This document shows, in pieces, positions 1 through 7,699 of a stretch of DNA of 37,318 bases. This DNA is from Nitrospirota bacterium. Its GTDB lineage: Bacteria; Nitrospirota; Nitrospiria; Nitrospirales; Nitrospiraceae. Positions within the stretch are counted from its first letter, which is position 1. Each line of letters opens with the position of its first letter. Where the stretch lies: positions 1 to 37,318 of the forward strand of contig JACAFD010000125.1 in the NCBI GenBank assembly GCA_013388555.1. The letters are read 5' to 3'. Below the pieces are notes generated by a model that saw nothing but the letters and a program-made list of their open reading frames with translations, did not search any database and was not told the origin of the DNA. The position numbers and the translations under genes are program-made.

Positions 1-194
1 CAGCAAGGCCGCAGCAAGCGAAGAGGCGAAGGAGGTACCAACCGCACTTTGTGTGGCCGTTCGCCCGTAGCATGGATCTTGGCGAACGGAAGATACCCTC
101 CAGTAGTTTCGAGCCTCTGAGCGAAGCGACCTGCATGCGCGAAGCGCTTCGGCGGAGGCAGGGAACGCCGCTGGCGGACTTTTTCAGCATCCTG
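1..194. repeat. Dispersed intergenic repeat, family A, left-truncated by the window edge
   Basis: This begins inside the repeat, at the CAGCAAGGCCGCAG motif also found at 5500 and 7597. It ends with GGCGGACTTTTTCAGCATCCTG, the same right end as the copies ending at 5630 and 7699. The first ~20 bp of the left terminal inverted repeat would lie outside the window. The interior is more diverged than the other copies. No coding function is apparent; the open frames here look accidental. Confidence 0.7.
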
Positions 195-197
195 CTA

Positions 198-239
198 AAA
201 AACCATCGCTCTCTCTGCGCTAGCGCAAAGAGAGCGATG
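198..239 (-). terminator. Rho-independent terminator of the cupredoxin gene
   Basis: The arms CATCGCTCTCT (204-214) and AGAGAGCGATG (229-239) are perfectly complementary and enclose a second perfect palindrome, TGCGCTAGCGCA (216-227). Read on the minus strand, the hairpin is followed at once by a run of T (the A run at 197-202). It sits 25 bp past the stop codon of the cupredoxin gene. Confidence 0.9.
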
Positions 240-263
240 ATCACTCACATCCACTCAAATTGA

Positions 264-743
264 TTACTTGAGCATAAGAAGCTTGCCACCGACATGTCCC
301 GGATGCAAATGGCAGCGATAGGTCAACGTATTCCCCTGCGTGGCATAAAACATATCGCTAGTGGGAACCCCGATATACTTAGTCTCGCCAGGCTTCAACA
401 CTACTTCGGCTTTCATGACAAACGGTGAACCAGAGTTCGCAGCATCGGTCATCTGGAAGCCATGGTCAGCAGTGGATTTGTTCGTGACCTTGAGCAGGAC
501 GGGACGACCAGGGCGAACTTTGAAGTCGATGACCGTGACCGGTGGATACCATACTTTGAGATCCCCGATCTCAATCGCGAACAGCGAAGCATCGACATCC
601 AGCTCCTTGAACGACTGACCTACGACGGAGCCAGTCTCCAAATCCCCGACTTCCACGCCACCTGCCTGGAGCGCAAACGCCGCAGATGCCCCAGCTACGA
701 CCATCACGAGGCCGAAGAAGACCCCCAACATCACCTTGCCCAT
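264..743 (-). CDS. Exported cupredoxin-domain copper protein
   Basis: A 159-residue protein with an N-terminal signal peptide (hydrophobic core about residues 4-24) and one cupredoxin beta-sandwich. Likely copper ligands are His94 (ADHGFQM) and the C-terminal cluster C144-H-L-H147-P-G-H150. No Met follows the Cys-His pair at the position usual in plastocyanin-like blue copper proteins, so the site may be a His-rich, non-blue type. It probably acts in the periplasm in electron transfer or copper handling. The ATG has a strong Shine-Dalgarno (AAGGAGGT, minus strand, 749-756). It appears monocistronic, with its own terminator. The family is clear; the electron partner is unknown. Confidence 0.85.
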   Translation of the reverse strand: MGKVMLGVFFGLVMVVAGASAAFALQAGGVEVGDLETGSVVGQSFKELDVDASLFAIEIGDLKVWYPPVTVIDFKVRPGRPVLLKVTNKSTADHGFQMTDAANSGSPFVMKAEVVLKPGETKYIGVPTSDMFYATQGNTLTYRCHLHPGHVGGKLLMLK

Positions 744-993
744 GACCTACCTCCTTAAAAAAAGAAGAGATGAAATTAGAATTTGGTGAACCCCCTATCA
801 CCAAGCCCCGTGGACGAAACTATTTGCCTCCATCGCCCCTTCGTGTCAAACCACACTTCTCACCTGGAGAAGCGGCCCTATAAATAACACCACAAGGAAA
901 ACGGAAGCAAGGATCTTGATCGAGTGCTTTCCCAGACTCCCCCTTCGACAAAAATGCTCGCATCAACAAGCTAGTCGCAAGTATGCCAATAAT

Positions 994-2565
994 TTACTGC
1001 GCGCTTGTCGCTTCCGGCTGGCTTTCTTGAGCCGTAGATCCGATCAAGAGATCATACGGCGCATAGTTGTCAGTCAACATCACACCTGTCTTCCAGGGCT
1101 GCAGGCGATGGGAACCCAGCAAGGCGATGGTCTCGAATGGAAGGCGCTGTTGCTCGACCAATTTGCTTACCTTGGTCACGATGGTTGAGCGCGTCTGTTG
1201 TTCGAGCGGCGAACCGGCAAAAAAAATTAGGTTCTCCGATCTCGCCTGAGAAGACTGCCATGGCCCCTTGACTGCAAAAGATTCGACGTGTGGGAACGAT
1301 TGCCTCATCGTTTGCACGACCGCATTGGCCCGCAACAGATCTCCACCCTCACCAGACGAGGCCAAATTTACTGCCAGGATACCGTCCGGCACAAGACGGG
1401 TGCGCAACTCGGCAAAGAACTCCACCGTAGTCAGGTGAAACGGAATCATGTGTCGAGTAAATGCATCGACCCAAATGAGGTCGTACGTCCGCTCTGTGGA
1501 ATTCAGAAAGACTCGGGCATCCCGAACGTGCACATGGTGCTGGGGAGGGGGATGGTAAGAAAAATATTCTTCGGCCATGCGGACAACCGCGGGATCAATC
1601 TCGACCACGTCCAGTTCAAGTTCAGGCCATCGAGCCGCTAGCCATTTCGCTAGCGATCCACCTCCGTGACCGAGGATCAGACCTCGTTTCGGTTCGGGGA
1701 CCAATGCCAGCGACGCGACCATCAGTTGGCTATAGGGGAGAAACAGTGCGATAGGATCTGCCTTCCACATGACCGCATGGAAGGTCCGGTCCAGAACAAG
1801 GTAGCGAAAAAGATCGTCATCGCGAATTCGTACTTGCTGATACGGGCTGTCTTCCTGATAGACCGGCGCCTTCAACATTTGGATCGGAAACCAGGCTGCG
1901 GCCCCCAAAGCTCCAATGCAGAGGAAGAGCATTCCGATGACCAGCGGCCGCGCGGCCGTTCCCCTGATTAACCACCAGAAACCAAGCCCCGCTTGAATGG
2001 CGCCGAGCCACGCAACTAGCGCCTGGCTACCGATCCAGGACAGAAAAAAAAACGCCGTCCCCCATGTTCCTGCCAAACTTCCCATGGTCGAAAGCGCGAT
2101 CATCCGACCTGTCTGTCGACCGAGATACTCAAAGTCCAACACGGCCAATCGCAACATGGCTGGCAGCACGCCGCTCAGACCAAACGCAGGCGGGCCCAGG
2201 AGCAGCGCCGCAGCAACACAGGGGCCCCATCGAGGATCCTCAATCGCTGCCGCCATCTTAAAAAGCACTGGCTGGCCAAGCCAGGCGATCAAAAAAGTCC
2301 ATGCTCCTGAGCACAGCAGCAGACCGGCCAGCACCTGCGCACCAGGAAAGCGGTCGGAGACCCAGCCGCCGAAGGCATACCCGCCACTCATGGCGGCAAG
2401 AATCACTCCGATCAATGCACCCCAGACAAACAGTGAGTTTCCGAAAACTGGAGCCAAGAGCCGGCTTCCCACAATTTCGAGCGCCATGACCACCGCACCG
2501 GTCGCCAGCGCCGTCATGAGAAGAAACCATCGGGGGGTATGGGGCGAGCGGTTTATAACACTCAT
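994..2565 (-). CDS. Membrane protein fused to a spermidine-synthase-like methyltransferase domain
   Basis: A 523-residue protein. The N-terminal ~220 residues form about seven hydrophobic segments in an MFS-like or SpeE-associated membrane arrangement, starting with a conserved ALEIVGSRLLAPVFG stretch. The C-terminal half is a Rossmann-fold aminopropyltransferase-like domain with a SAM-type glycine motif (LILGHGGGSLAKWLA), an acidic ribose-binding strand (VVEIDPAVV) and DLIWVDAF. This architecture is widespread as 'fused MFS/spermidine synthase'; true spermidine synthesis is unproven for most members. It lies 58 bp downstream of the CBS-domain gene on the same strand and may share its transcript. 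The ATG has only a weak Shine-Dalgarno. Confidence 0.85.
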   Translation of the reverse strand: MSVINRSPHTPRWFLLMTALATGAVVMALEIVGSRLLAPVFGNSLFVWGALIGVILAAMSGGYAFGGWVSDRFPGAQVLAGLLLCSGAWTFLIAWLGQPVLFKMAAAIEDPRWGPCVAAALLLGPPAFGLSGVLPAMLRLAVLDFEYLGRQTGRMIALSTMGSLAGTWGTAFFFLSWIGSQALVAWLGAIQAGLGFWWLIRGTAARPLVIGMLFLCIGALGAAAWFPIQMLKAPVYQEDSPYQQVRIRDDDLFRYLVLDRTFHAVMWKADPIALFLPYSQLMVASLALVPEPKRGLILGHGGGSLAKWLAARWPELELDVVEIDPAVVRMAEEYFSYHPPPQHHVHVRDARVFLNSTERTYDLIWVDAFTRHMIPFHLTTVEFFAELRTRLVPDGILAVNLASSGEGGDLLRANAVVQTMRQSFPHVESFAVKGPWQSSQARSENLIFFAGSPLEQQTRSTIVTKVSKLVEQQRLPFETIALLGSHRLQPWKTGVMLTDNYAPYDLLIGSTAQESQPEATSAQ

Positions 2566-2623
2566 GTGGAGACATCATACAGGGTGGGAAGACACGACAA
2601 CCCTGCCCCGCGAGCCCACATGA

Positions 2624-3034
2624 TCACACGTCGCCCCAGTTTTTGAAGTAACGTAAGAGGTCGCGGACAGAGATGATCCCGACGATCTGTCCTTCATCGG
2701 AGACCGCCAGATGCCGGATCCCATGCTCCGCCATTTTCTCACTCGCTTCATGGGCCGAGCCCGCACTATCAATTGACAGCAGTGGGCGGCTCATCACGGC
2801 ACGGACCAAGGTCTCGTGCGGCGGGCGCGATTCGGCCATTCCCTTGCGAACCAAGTCTGATTCGCTGATTAAACCACTATAGTGGCCTGCTTCTTGTACT
2901 AGCAAGGCGCCGACTTTTGCATCACGCATCAGCCAAGCCGCCTCCAATAGCGTCGCGTCCGGACTGATCGTGCGCAGGGTCCGGCACATCATCATCACGA
3001 GCGGTCGCTGAAGCGGTCTGCTCTGAATCGGCAT
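2624..3034 (-). CDS. CBS-domain-pair protein
   Basis: About 136 residues forming two CBS motifs back to back: TLRTISPDATLLEAAWLMRD...GLISESDLVRKG and MSRPLLSIDSAGSAHEASEKM...VGIISVRDLLRYF. Such Bateman modules bind adenosine nucleotides and usually act as energy sensors; the partner here is unknown. The frame stays open to 3202, but that extension would run into the leader of the divergent ugd gene and looks non-conserved. I therefore prefer the ATG at 3034, although no start in this frame has a good Shine-Dalgarno. It is divergent from UDP-glucose dehydrogenase. Confidence 0.75.
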   Translation of the reverse strand: MPIQSRPLQRPLVMMMCRTLRTISPDATLLEAAWLMRDAKVGALLVQEAGHYSGLISESDLVRKGMAESRPPHETLVRAVMSRPLLSIDSAGSAHEASEKMAEHGIRHLAVSDEGQIVGIISVRDLLRYFKNWGDV

Positions 3035-3200
3035 ACGACAGAATCCGTCCAATGTAGGGAGCAAATAGTACTCAGCCCTCCTGCACCTGTCAACGAGCGG
3101 TTCCTCACGGTCAACACGCCTTTCCATCACTTCGTTGATCGACCCGGCTACCGTTGGTATACTCGCCCAAACCCGTTCTTGCTTATAGAGGAGAAGACCC

Positions 3201-4517
3201 ATGCATATCAGCGTGATTGGAACCGGCTATGTCGGATTGGTCACAGGAGCTTGTTTTTCGGAGTTCGGTGTCCACGTCACCTGCATGGACACAGACGCCA
3301 AACGGATCGCCAGACTTGAGAAGGGCGATGTCCCCTTCTATGAACCAGGGATCACGGAGCTCGTCGCCAAAGGTATTCGAGAGAACCGGATCAGCTTTAC
3401 CACCGACGTCGCCAGAGCCGTCGACAAAGCTCTCGTCATTTTCATAGCAGTCGGAACTCCACCGAAACCCGATGGATCAGCCGATCTCTCCTACGTAGAA
3501 GAAGTCGGCCGAGGCATCGCCAGAACCATGACCGGGTACAAGGTCATCGTCACGAAGTCGACTGTTCCGGTCGGAACCGGGGAAAAGTTGCGTGAAGTGA
3601 TCAACGCCAATCAATCAGGCAAATTTCGGTTTGACATCGTCTCCAACCCTGAATTTCTTCGTGAAGGGTCCGCCATCGAAGACTTCATGAGGCCAAACCG
3701 GGTTGTCATCGGCGCCGATAGCGAGCAGGCGATTGCCATCATGAAAGACCTCTATCGTCCGCTCTACCTCATCGAAACCCCGTTCGTCGTGACCGACATC
3801 CCGACTGCTGAAATGATCAAGTACGCCTCCAACGCCTTCCTCGCCACCAAGATCTCGTTCATCAACGAAATTGCGACAGTCTGTGAACGGGTTGGCGCCA
3901 ACGTGCAGATGGTCGCGAAAGGAATGGGACTCGACAATCGGATTGGGTCGAAGTTTCTCCATGCAGGACCTGGGTTCGGCGGCTCCTGCTTCCCAAAGGA
4001 TCTCGCGGCCCTCGTCCAGACTGGGGAGCGAGTCGGCTACCCCATGCAGATCGCAAGCGCTGCGGCTCACGTCAATGAACAGCAACGGGGCCGGATGGTT
4101 GAAAAGATTACGAATGCGGTTGGAGAAGTTAAGGGAAAGACATTCGCCATGTTGGGCCTGTCCTTCAAGCCCAATACCAACGACCTGCGGGATGCGCCGG
4201 CCCTCGCTATCGCGCAAGAACTCATCAAACAGGGCGGCACACTTCGAGTCTACGATCCGGCTGCACTTGAGGAGGCCTGTCAGACCGTGTCGGGCCTCGT
4301 CCCCTGCAAAGATGCCTATGAAGCGGCAGAGGGAGCAGACGCGTTAATTCTCATGACCGAATGGAACCAGTTCCGGACACTTGATTTCGAAAGGCTGAAA
4401 ACCGCATTGCGTCATCCCATCTTCTTCGATTTACGTAATGTCTATGAGCCTGACCGAGTCGCAGCCTTCGGCTTCCGTCACATTTCGGTCGGAAGGCCGA
4501 GCAAGGTTCCTTCCTAG
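3201..4517 (+). CDS. ugd: UDP-glucose 6-dehydrogenase
   Basis: A 438-residue protein that oxidises UDP-glucose to UDP-glucuronate with two NAD+, feeding cell-envelope and exopolysaccharide synthesis. It has an N-terminal NAD-binding Rossmann motif (VIGTGYVGLVTGACFSEFG), the central helical dimerisation domain and the catalytic GFGGSCFPKD loop with Cys263. A C-terminal UDP-binding domain (MLGLSFKPNTNDLRDAPAL) follows. Length is normal for the family. A GAGGAG Shine-Dalgarno lies 8-13 bp before the ATG. No sugar-pathway genes are adjacent. A diverged family-A repeat lies just downstream, and no convincing terminator is seen. Confidence 0.97.
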   Translation: MHISVIGTGYVGLVTGACFSEFGVHVTCMDTDAKRIARLEKGDVPFYEPGITELVAKGIRENRISFTTDVARAVDKALVIFIAVGTPPKPDGSADLSYVEEVGRGIARTMTGYKVIVTKSTVPVGTGEKLREVINANQSGKFRFDIVSNPEFLREGSAIEDFMRPNRVVIGADSEQAIAIMKDLYRPLYLIETPFVVTDIPTAEMIKYASNAFLATKISFINEIATVCERVGANVQMVAKGMGLDNRIGSKFLHAGPGFGGSCFPKDLAALVQTGERVGYPMQIASAAAHVNEQQRGRMVEKITNAVGEVKGKTFAMLGLSFKPNTNDLRDAPALAIAQELIKQGGTLRVYDPAALEEACQTVSGLVPCKDAYEAAEGADALILMTEWNQFRTLDFERLKTALRHPIFFDLRNVYEPDRVAAFGFRHISVGRPSKVPS

Positions 4518-4560
4518 GAATCTGTCCTAGTCACCCTTCGCTCCAAGGCGAGGGAGACGC

Positions 4561-4655
4561 TAGAAGCGGCGAGGCCGCAGGCTCGAAAATCCTGACGTGT
4601 ATTCGCTTGAATACGTAAATGATTTCTGACCGAGAACAACGCAGGTGCCTGCGGG
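4561..4655. repeat. Family-A repeat, diverged copy
   Basis: This shares with the copies at 7575 and 20105 the block GAGGCCGCAG, the small hairpin GTATTC-GCTT-GAATAC (4599-4614) and the CCGAGAACAACGCAGGTG block. The terminal inverted repeats are not recognisable. It lies between the convergent ends of ugd and the last HEAT gene. Confidence 0.65.
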
Positions 4656-4656
4656 A

Positions 4657-5367
4657 TCACGTGAGTCGCGGAACTTCAACAACCTTGGCCTCATCGTTCA
4701 CTTTCGGCTTGTAGCCCATCCGGTCCAACACCTTCATCACCCTGGTCTTCAGACGGTCGTCGGCCTCGGCGAGCACCGCGGCCAATGGCTCGACAGCAGG
4801 CTTTCCGATTTTACGGATGATTTCCGTTACGGATTGTCTGATCTCGTCTTCTTCCGAAACCAGTAAGGGTACGAGCGACGGCACAGCAGGCCCGCCGATC
4901 TTGATCAACGAATCATAGGCACGCTGCCGGACATCGCCAACTTCATCCGCTAAGGCATCGACCAACGGCCGCACGGCGCGAACTTCTTTGAGCTCACCCA
5001 ACACTTCAGCCGCATATTTTCGATTGAGCCAGTGGGTATCCTTCAGGTCCAAGAGCATCGCATCGGCGCGCGCCGCATTGGGATCCTTCGCACGAATCCG
5101 AAAGCTCTTGGCGATCCGTCGCCCGCCTTCTTCGACGACGCGAATCGTGGCACCGTCCCCTACCTTGATCTGTTTGAGCTCTTCCAGCACCTCGTCGTCA
5201 ACATCCAGAACAACCGTCTTCCCGTCGTAGGCCAACAGTTCAACTTCGAGCTGTTTGGCCTCAGGGTTCACTGCGACAACTCGTTCCGTCACGAGATTGA
5301 ATCCGTCCTTCTTGACGCCGCCCTTCGGACCGATCTGAATAAGTCTTGGAGGAGTTTCATCCGCCAT
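4657..5367 (-). CDS. HEAT-repeat protein with an N-terminal beta domain
   Basis: A 236-residue protein, last of five HEAT genes on this strand. Residues 1-90 look like a small beta-rich domain (VVAVNPEAKQLEVELLAYDG, then VDDEVLEELKQIKVGDGATI). Residues 100-225 hold about four HEAT/PBS-lyase-type helical repeats, with repeating AVRPLVDALAD, AVPSLVPLLVS and AVEPLAAVLAE cores. HEAT arrays are protein-binding scaffolds; no enzymatic motif is visible. AAAGGA lies about 8 bp before the ATG. No signal peptide is seen, so it is probably cytoplasmic. The function is unknown, and the combination with the beta domain sets it apart from the neighbouring paralogs. Confidence 0.8.
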   Translation of the reverse strand: MADETPPRLIQIGPKGGVKKDGFNLVTERVVAVNPEAKQLEVELLAYDGKTVVLDVDDEVLEELKQIKVGDGATIRVVEEGGRRIAKSFRIRAKDPNAARADAMLLDLKDTHWLNRKYAAEVLGELKEVRAVRPLVDALADEVGDVRQRAYDSLIKIGGPAVPSLVPLLVSEEDEIRQSVTEIIRKIGKPAVEPLAAVLAEADDRLKTRVMKVLDRMGYKPKVNDEAKVVEVPRLT

Positions 5368-5477
5368 GATGTGTATCCTTTACGCCGAATTAAAAATTAG
5401 CCAACCGCAGAAAATCTATTTCAACACATGAGAACGTCTCTGGTCCGTACATGAGGCACAATGGGAAAACCCTCCCA

Positions 5478-5630
5478 CAGGAGGCTCAAAAAGACTGCCC
5501 AGCAAGGCCGCAGCTTCTGAAGAAGGCTGAGGTCGAGGTTAAGGTTAAGCGTCGATCAGGCTCTTGCTTACTCCACCTTAGCCTCAGCCTTGACCTTCCC
5601 ATAACGCTGGCAGACTTTTTCAGCATCCTG
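5478..5630. repeat. Family-A repeat, complete copy with terminal inverted repeats
   Basis: The left end CAGGAGGCTCAAAAAGACTG is inverted at the right end as CAGACTTTTTCAGCATCCTG. The CAGCAAGGCCGCAG motif follows the left end, as in the copy at 7575. The middle holds an imperfect inverted repeat (GGTCGAGGTTAAGG against CCTTAGCCTCAGCC) also seen in the copy at 8801. The right end stops 2 bp before the stop codon of the HEAT gene at 5633. No transposase frame is present. Confidence 0.8.
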
Positions 5631-5632
5631 TG

Positions 5633-6397
5633 TTACGGTTTTGCCTTCCATCCGAGACTTGACAACACCCCTTCTACCGTTTCCTGCACCATCGTATTTT
5701 CATCTTCGAGCAGCGGAAGCAGGGGGTCAATGGCCTGCTTCGCCCCAAGCCGTGCGAGCGATTCGGCAGCATTCCGCCGCACGAGCCAGTCTTCATCCTT
5801 GAGCGATTCGATTAACGGGATGACTCCACGGGGATCGCCGATCTTACCCAAGGCTTCGGCCGCATGACGCCGCACCATCCAACTATTGCCCAGCAATCCT
5901 TCAATCAAGGCGTCAACGGCCCGCGTGTCGCCGATTTTTTTCAGCACACGCGCCACATCCTCACGCACGGTATGATCGGTCAGCGCCTCGACCAACCCGG
6001 GCACCGCCCGCGCATCGCCGATACGCTCAAGCGCCCATACGGCGGCGGTTCGCACTGCACCGTCTTTATCCTTGAGCGCCTTCACGAGGGGATCGACGCC
6101 CCGAGGGTCTTTGAGCTTCCCCAATCCTGATGCTGCCTGCTCACGAATCGCCCATTCATCGTCCTCTAATGCCTCGATCAACGGATCGACAACGGAGAGA
6201 CCGATCCGCACAATGGCACTGGTCGCCGCTTCGCGAACCAGAACATCTTCATCAGCCATGAGCCCGATCAGCCGCCCGACCGCACCCTCGCCCACTTGAC
6301 TCAAACTGGCAATCGCATGGTCGCGGAGCGCATCATTGTCGTCCCGAAGGGCTCCAATCAATTGTTCGATCCGTTCAGCCTGCCCATCGTCACCCAT
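5633..6397 (-). CDS. HEAT-repeat protein (PBS-lyase type)
   Basis: A 254-residue protein made almost wholly of about eight HEAT/E-Z repeats of ~31 residues, each like DDEWAIREQAASGLGKLKDP followed by RGVDPLVKALKD. There is no signal peptide, membrane segment or catalytic motif. I chose the ATG at 6397 because it has an AGGAAG Shine-Dalgarno and overlaps the upstream HEAT gene by 8 bp, implying translational coupling. A longer start at 6436 would run deep into that gene. The role is presumably as a protein-interaction scaffold. PBS-lyase-like HEAT repeats are named after phycobilin lyases, but nothing here points to bilin chemistry. Confidence 0.8.
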   Translation of the reverse strand: MGDDGQAERIEQLIGALRDDNDALRDHAIASLSQVGEGAVGRLIGLMADEDVLVREAATSAIVRIGLSVVDPLIEALEDDEWAIREQAASGLGKLKDPRGVDPLVKALKDKDGAVRTAAVWALERIGDARAVPGLVEALTDHTVREDVARVLKKIGDTRAVDALIEGLLGNSWMVRRHAAEALGKIGDPRGVIPLIESLKDEDWLVRRNAAESLARLGAKQAIDPLLPLLEDENTMVQETVEGVLSSLGWKAKP

Positions 6398-7490
6398 CGT
6401 CTTCCTGCCCCCCCTGATTCCCGACAGGCGTCCCATCGAGCGCTTCCAGCTTGTCGGCGATCAACCCTGAATTGTAGGCAACCAGACCGTCTCGGTCTGT
6501 CCTCAACCGATTGAACAGTTCTCTATACGGCCGCAACACCTCCACATCTTTCACTTTGGCCAGGGCTTCCATGGCGTAGACTCGCAGCGGTCGAATGGGG
6601 ATAGCCTCGATATAGAGTTGGGCGGGCCTCGCATCGCCGATCAAGCCCAATGATTTCATCGCCAATTCCTTGACACCCGTATCCTTGTCGACCTGCAACC
6701 GGCGCATCAAGGGCTCGACCGCGCGCACATCGCCGATCTTCCCCAGCAAATCGGCGGCAGCTTCACGAACCAGCCAATCGTCATCTTCCAGATACTCGAT
6801 TAAAATCTCCACGCTGGGACGCCCGATGGCCAAAAGATTGATCACGGTGCTCATGCGAGCCTCTTCCCGTTCGCTCAACTCTTCAATCGCGCGAAGCGCA
6901 TCGAACATCTCGTCGATACGTTCACGAATGGCGCTCAACTTCTTGAGCGTTCGCACAGCAATATCGCAAACGGCCGGCTGCCCCATTGCATTGATGATCG
7001 CATCTGCCGAACGGGGATCGAGCAGATGTTCCAACATCTTCGCAGCCATGATCTGCGCTTCTGGATCCTGATGGGTCAACATCTTGCAGAGTGGCGCGAT
7101 CGCATTCGGGATGACCCCCAACAACTCCGAGGCAGCCACACGAACCCCTTCGTCCCTCGAGGCATAGAGCAACGAAGCCAGCGCTGAGGCGGTTGTTTCA
7201 TCGAGCACGCCCGCCATGTGTTCCAAGGCCGACGCGCCTGCCTTACGAACCGCCTCATTTTCATCGCAAAGTAACTCCACCAAGGGCACCCCGGCCTGAG
7301 GATCACTCACACGCGCCAGCATGGCCGCAGCCTCGGCTTTCAACGGTGGTGAACCGGTCTGCAGTGCATGAACGAGCGCCTGCACGGCGCGGGGCCCGCC
7401 GGAGAGGCAGGCTGCAGTGGCCCGCATCCGTCGCCAGTCCTCTTCGTGCACGAGCTCAGAAACCAGCGTCTCGATTGTTTCTTTCGGCAT
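6390..7490 (-). CDS. HEAT-repeat protein
   Basis: A 366-residue helical-repeat protein. Repeats are clear at residues ~35-150 (AVQALVHALQTGSPPLKAEA, PLVELLCDENEAVRKAGASA) and ~225-300 (EILIEYLEDDDWLVREAAAD, GKIGDVRAVEPLMRRLQVD), with a less regular middle. The end is polar (GNQGGQEDDG). No signal peptide or enzyme motif is seen. Its stop codon lies inside the start region of the next HEAT gene, so the two are probably co-translated. A complete family-A repeat lies just upstream of its start. Function unknown. Confidence 0.8.
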   Translation of the reverse strand: MPKETIETLVSELVHEEDWRRMRATAACLSGGPRAVQALVHALQTGSPPLKAEAAAMLARVSDPQAGVPLVELLCDENEAVRKAGASALEHMAGVLDETTASALASLLYASRDEGVRVAASELLGVIPNAIAPLCKMLTHQDPEAQIMAAKMLEHLLDPRSADAIINAMGQPAVCDIAVRTLKKLSAIRERIDEMFDALRAIEELSEREEARMSTVINLLAIGRPSVEILIEYLEDDDWLVREAAADLLGKIGDVRAVEPLMRRLQVDKDTGVKELAMKSLGLIGDARPAQLYIEAIPIRPLRVYAMEALAKVKDVEVLRPYRELFNRLRTDRDGLVAYNSGLIADKLEALDGTPVGNQGGQEDDG

Positions 7491-7574
7491 AGGCTACAAC
7501 TCGGTGCGCAATCAATGCTAAGTGCTGTGATATCAATTCAAAATTTAACATTTACCATTACATTGGCCAACGAG

Positions 7575-7699
7575 CAGGATGCTCAAAAAGGCCGTTCAGC
7601 AAGGCCGCAGGCGAATCGAAACCGGAGGCATACCCTCTGGGGTACGTTGAGGATTTCGATGAACCGAGAACGACGCTGGCGGCCTTTTTCAGCATCCTG
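7575..7699. repeat. Family-A repeat, best-preserved copy with 20-bp terminal inverted repeats
   Basis: The left end CAGGATGCTCAAAAAGGCCG and right end CGGCCTTTTTCAGCATCCTG are inverted repeats matching at 19 of 20 positions. The interior has CAGCAAGGCCGCAG, an inner hairpin TACCC-TCTG-GGGTA (7631-7644) and CCGAGAACGACGCTGG. The element ends exactly one base before the stop codon of the HEAT gene at 7700. At 125 bp with no frame of its own, it looks like a MITE- or REP-like non-autonomous element. Confidence 0.88.

Noticed and set aside
844-849. TTGACA on the minus strand upstream of the cupredoxin gene as a promoter
   Set aside because: No -10 hexamer with more than a few matches lies at the right distance (CAAATA or TAGTTT only).
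994-2565. Plain MFS transporter
   Set aside because: The C-terminal half is a Rossmann-fold aminopropyltransferase-like domain, which plain transporters lack.
7575-7699. Insertion sequence
   Set aside because: Only 125 bp, with no transposase frame and no clear target-site duplication, so it is listed as a repeat.
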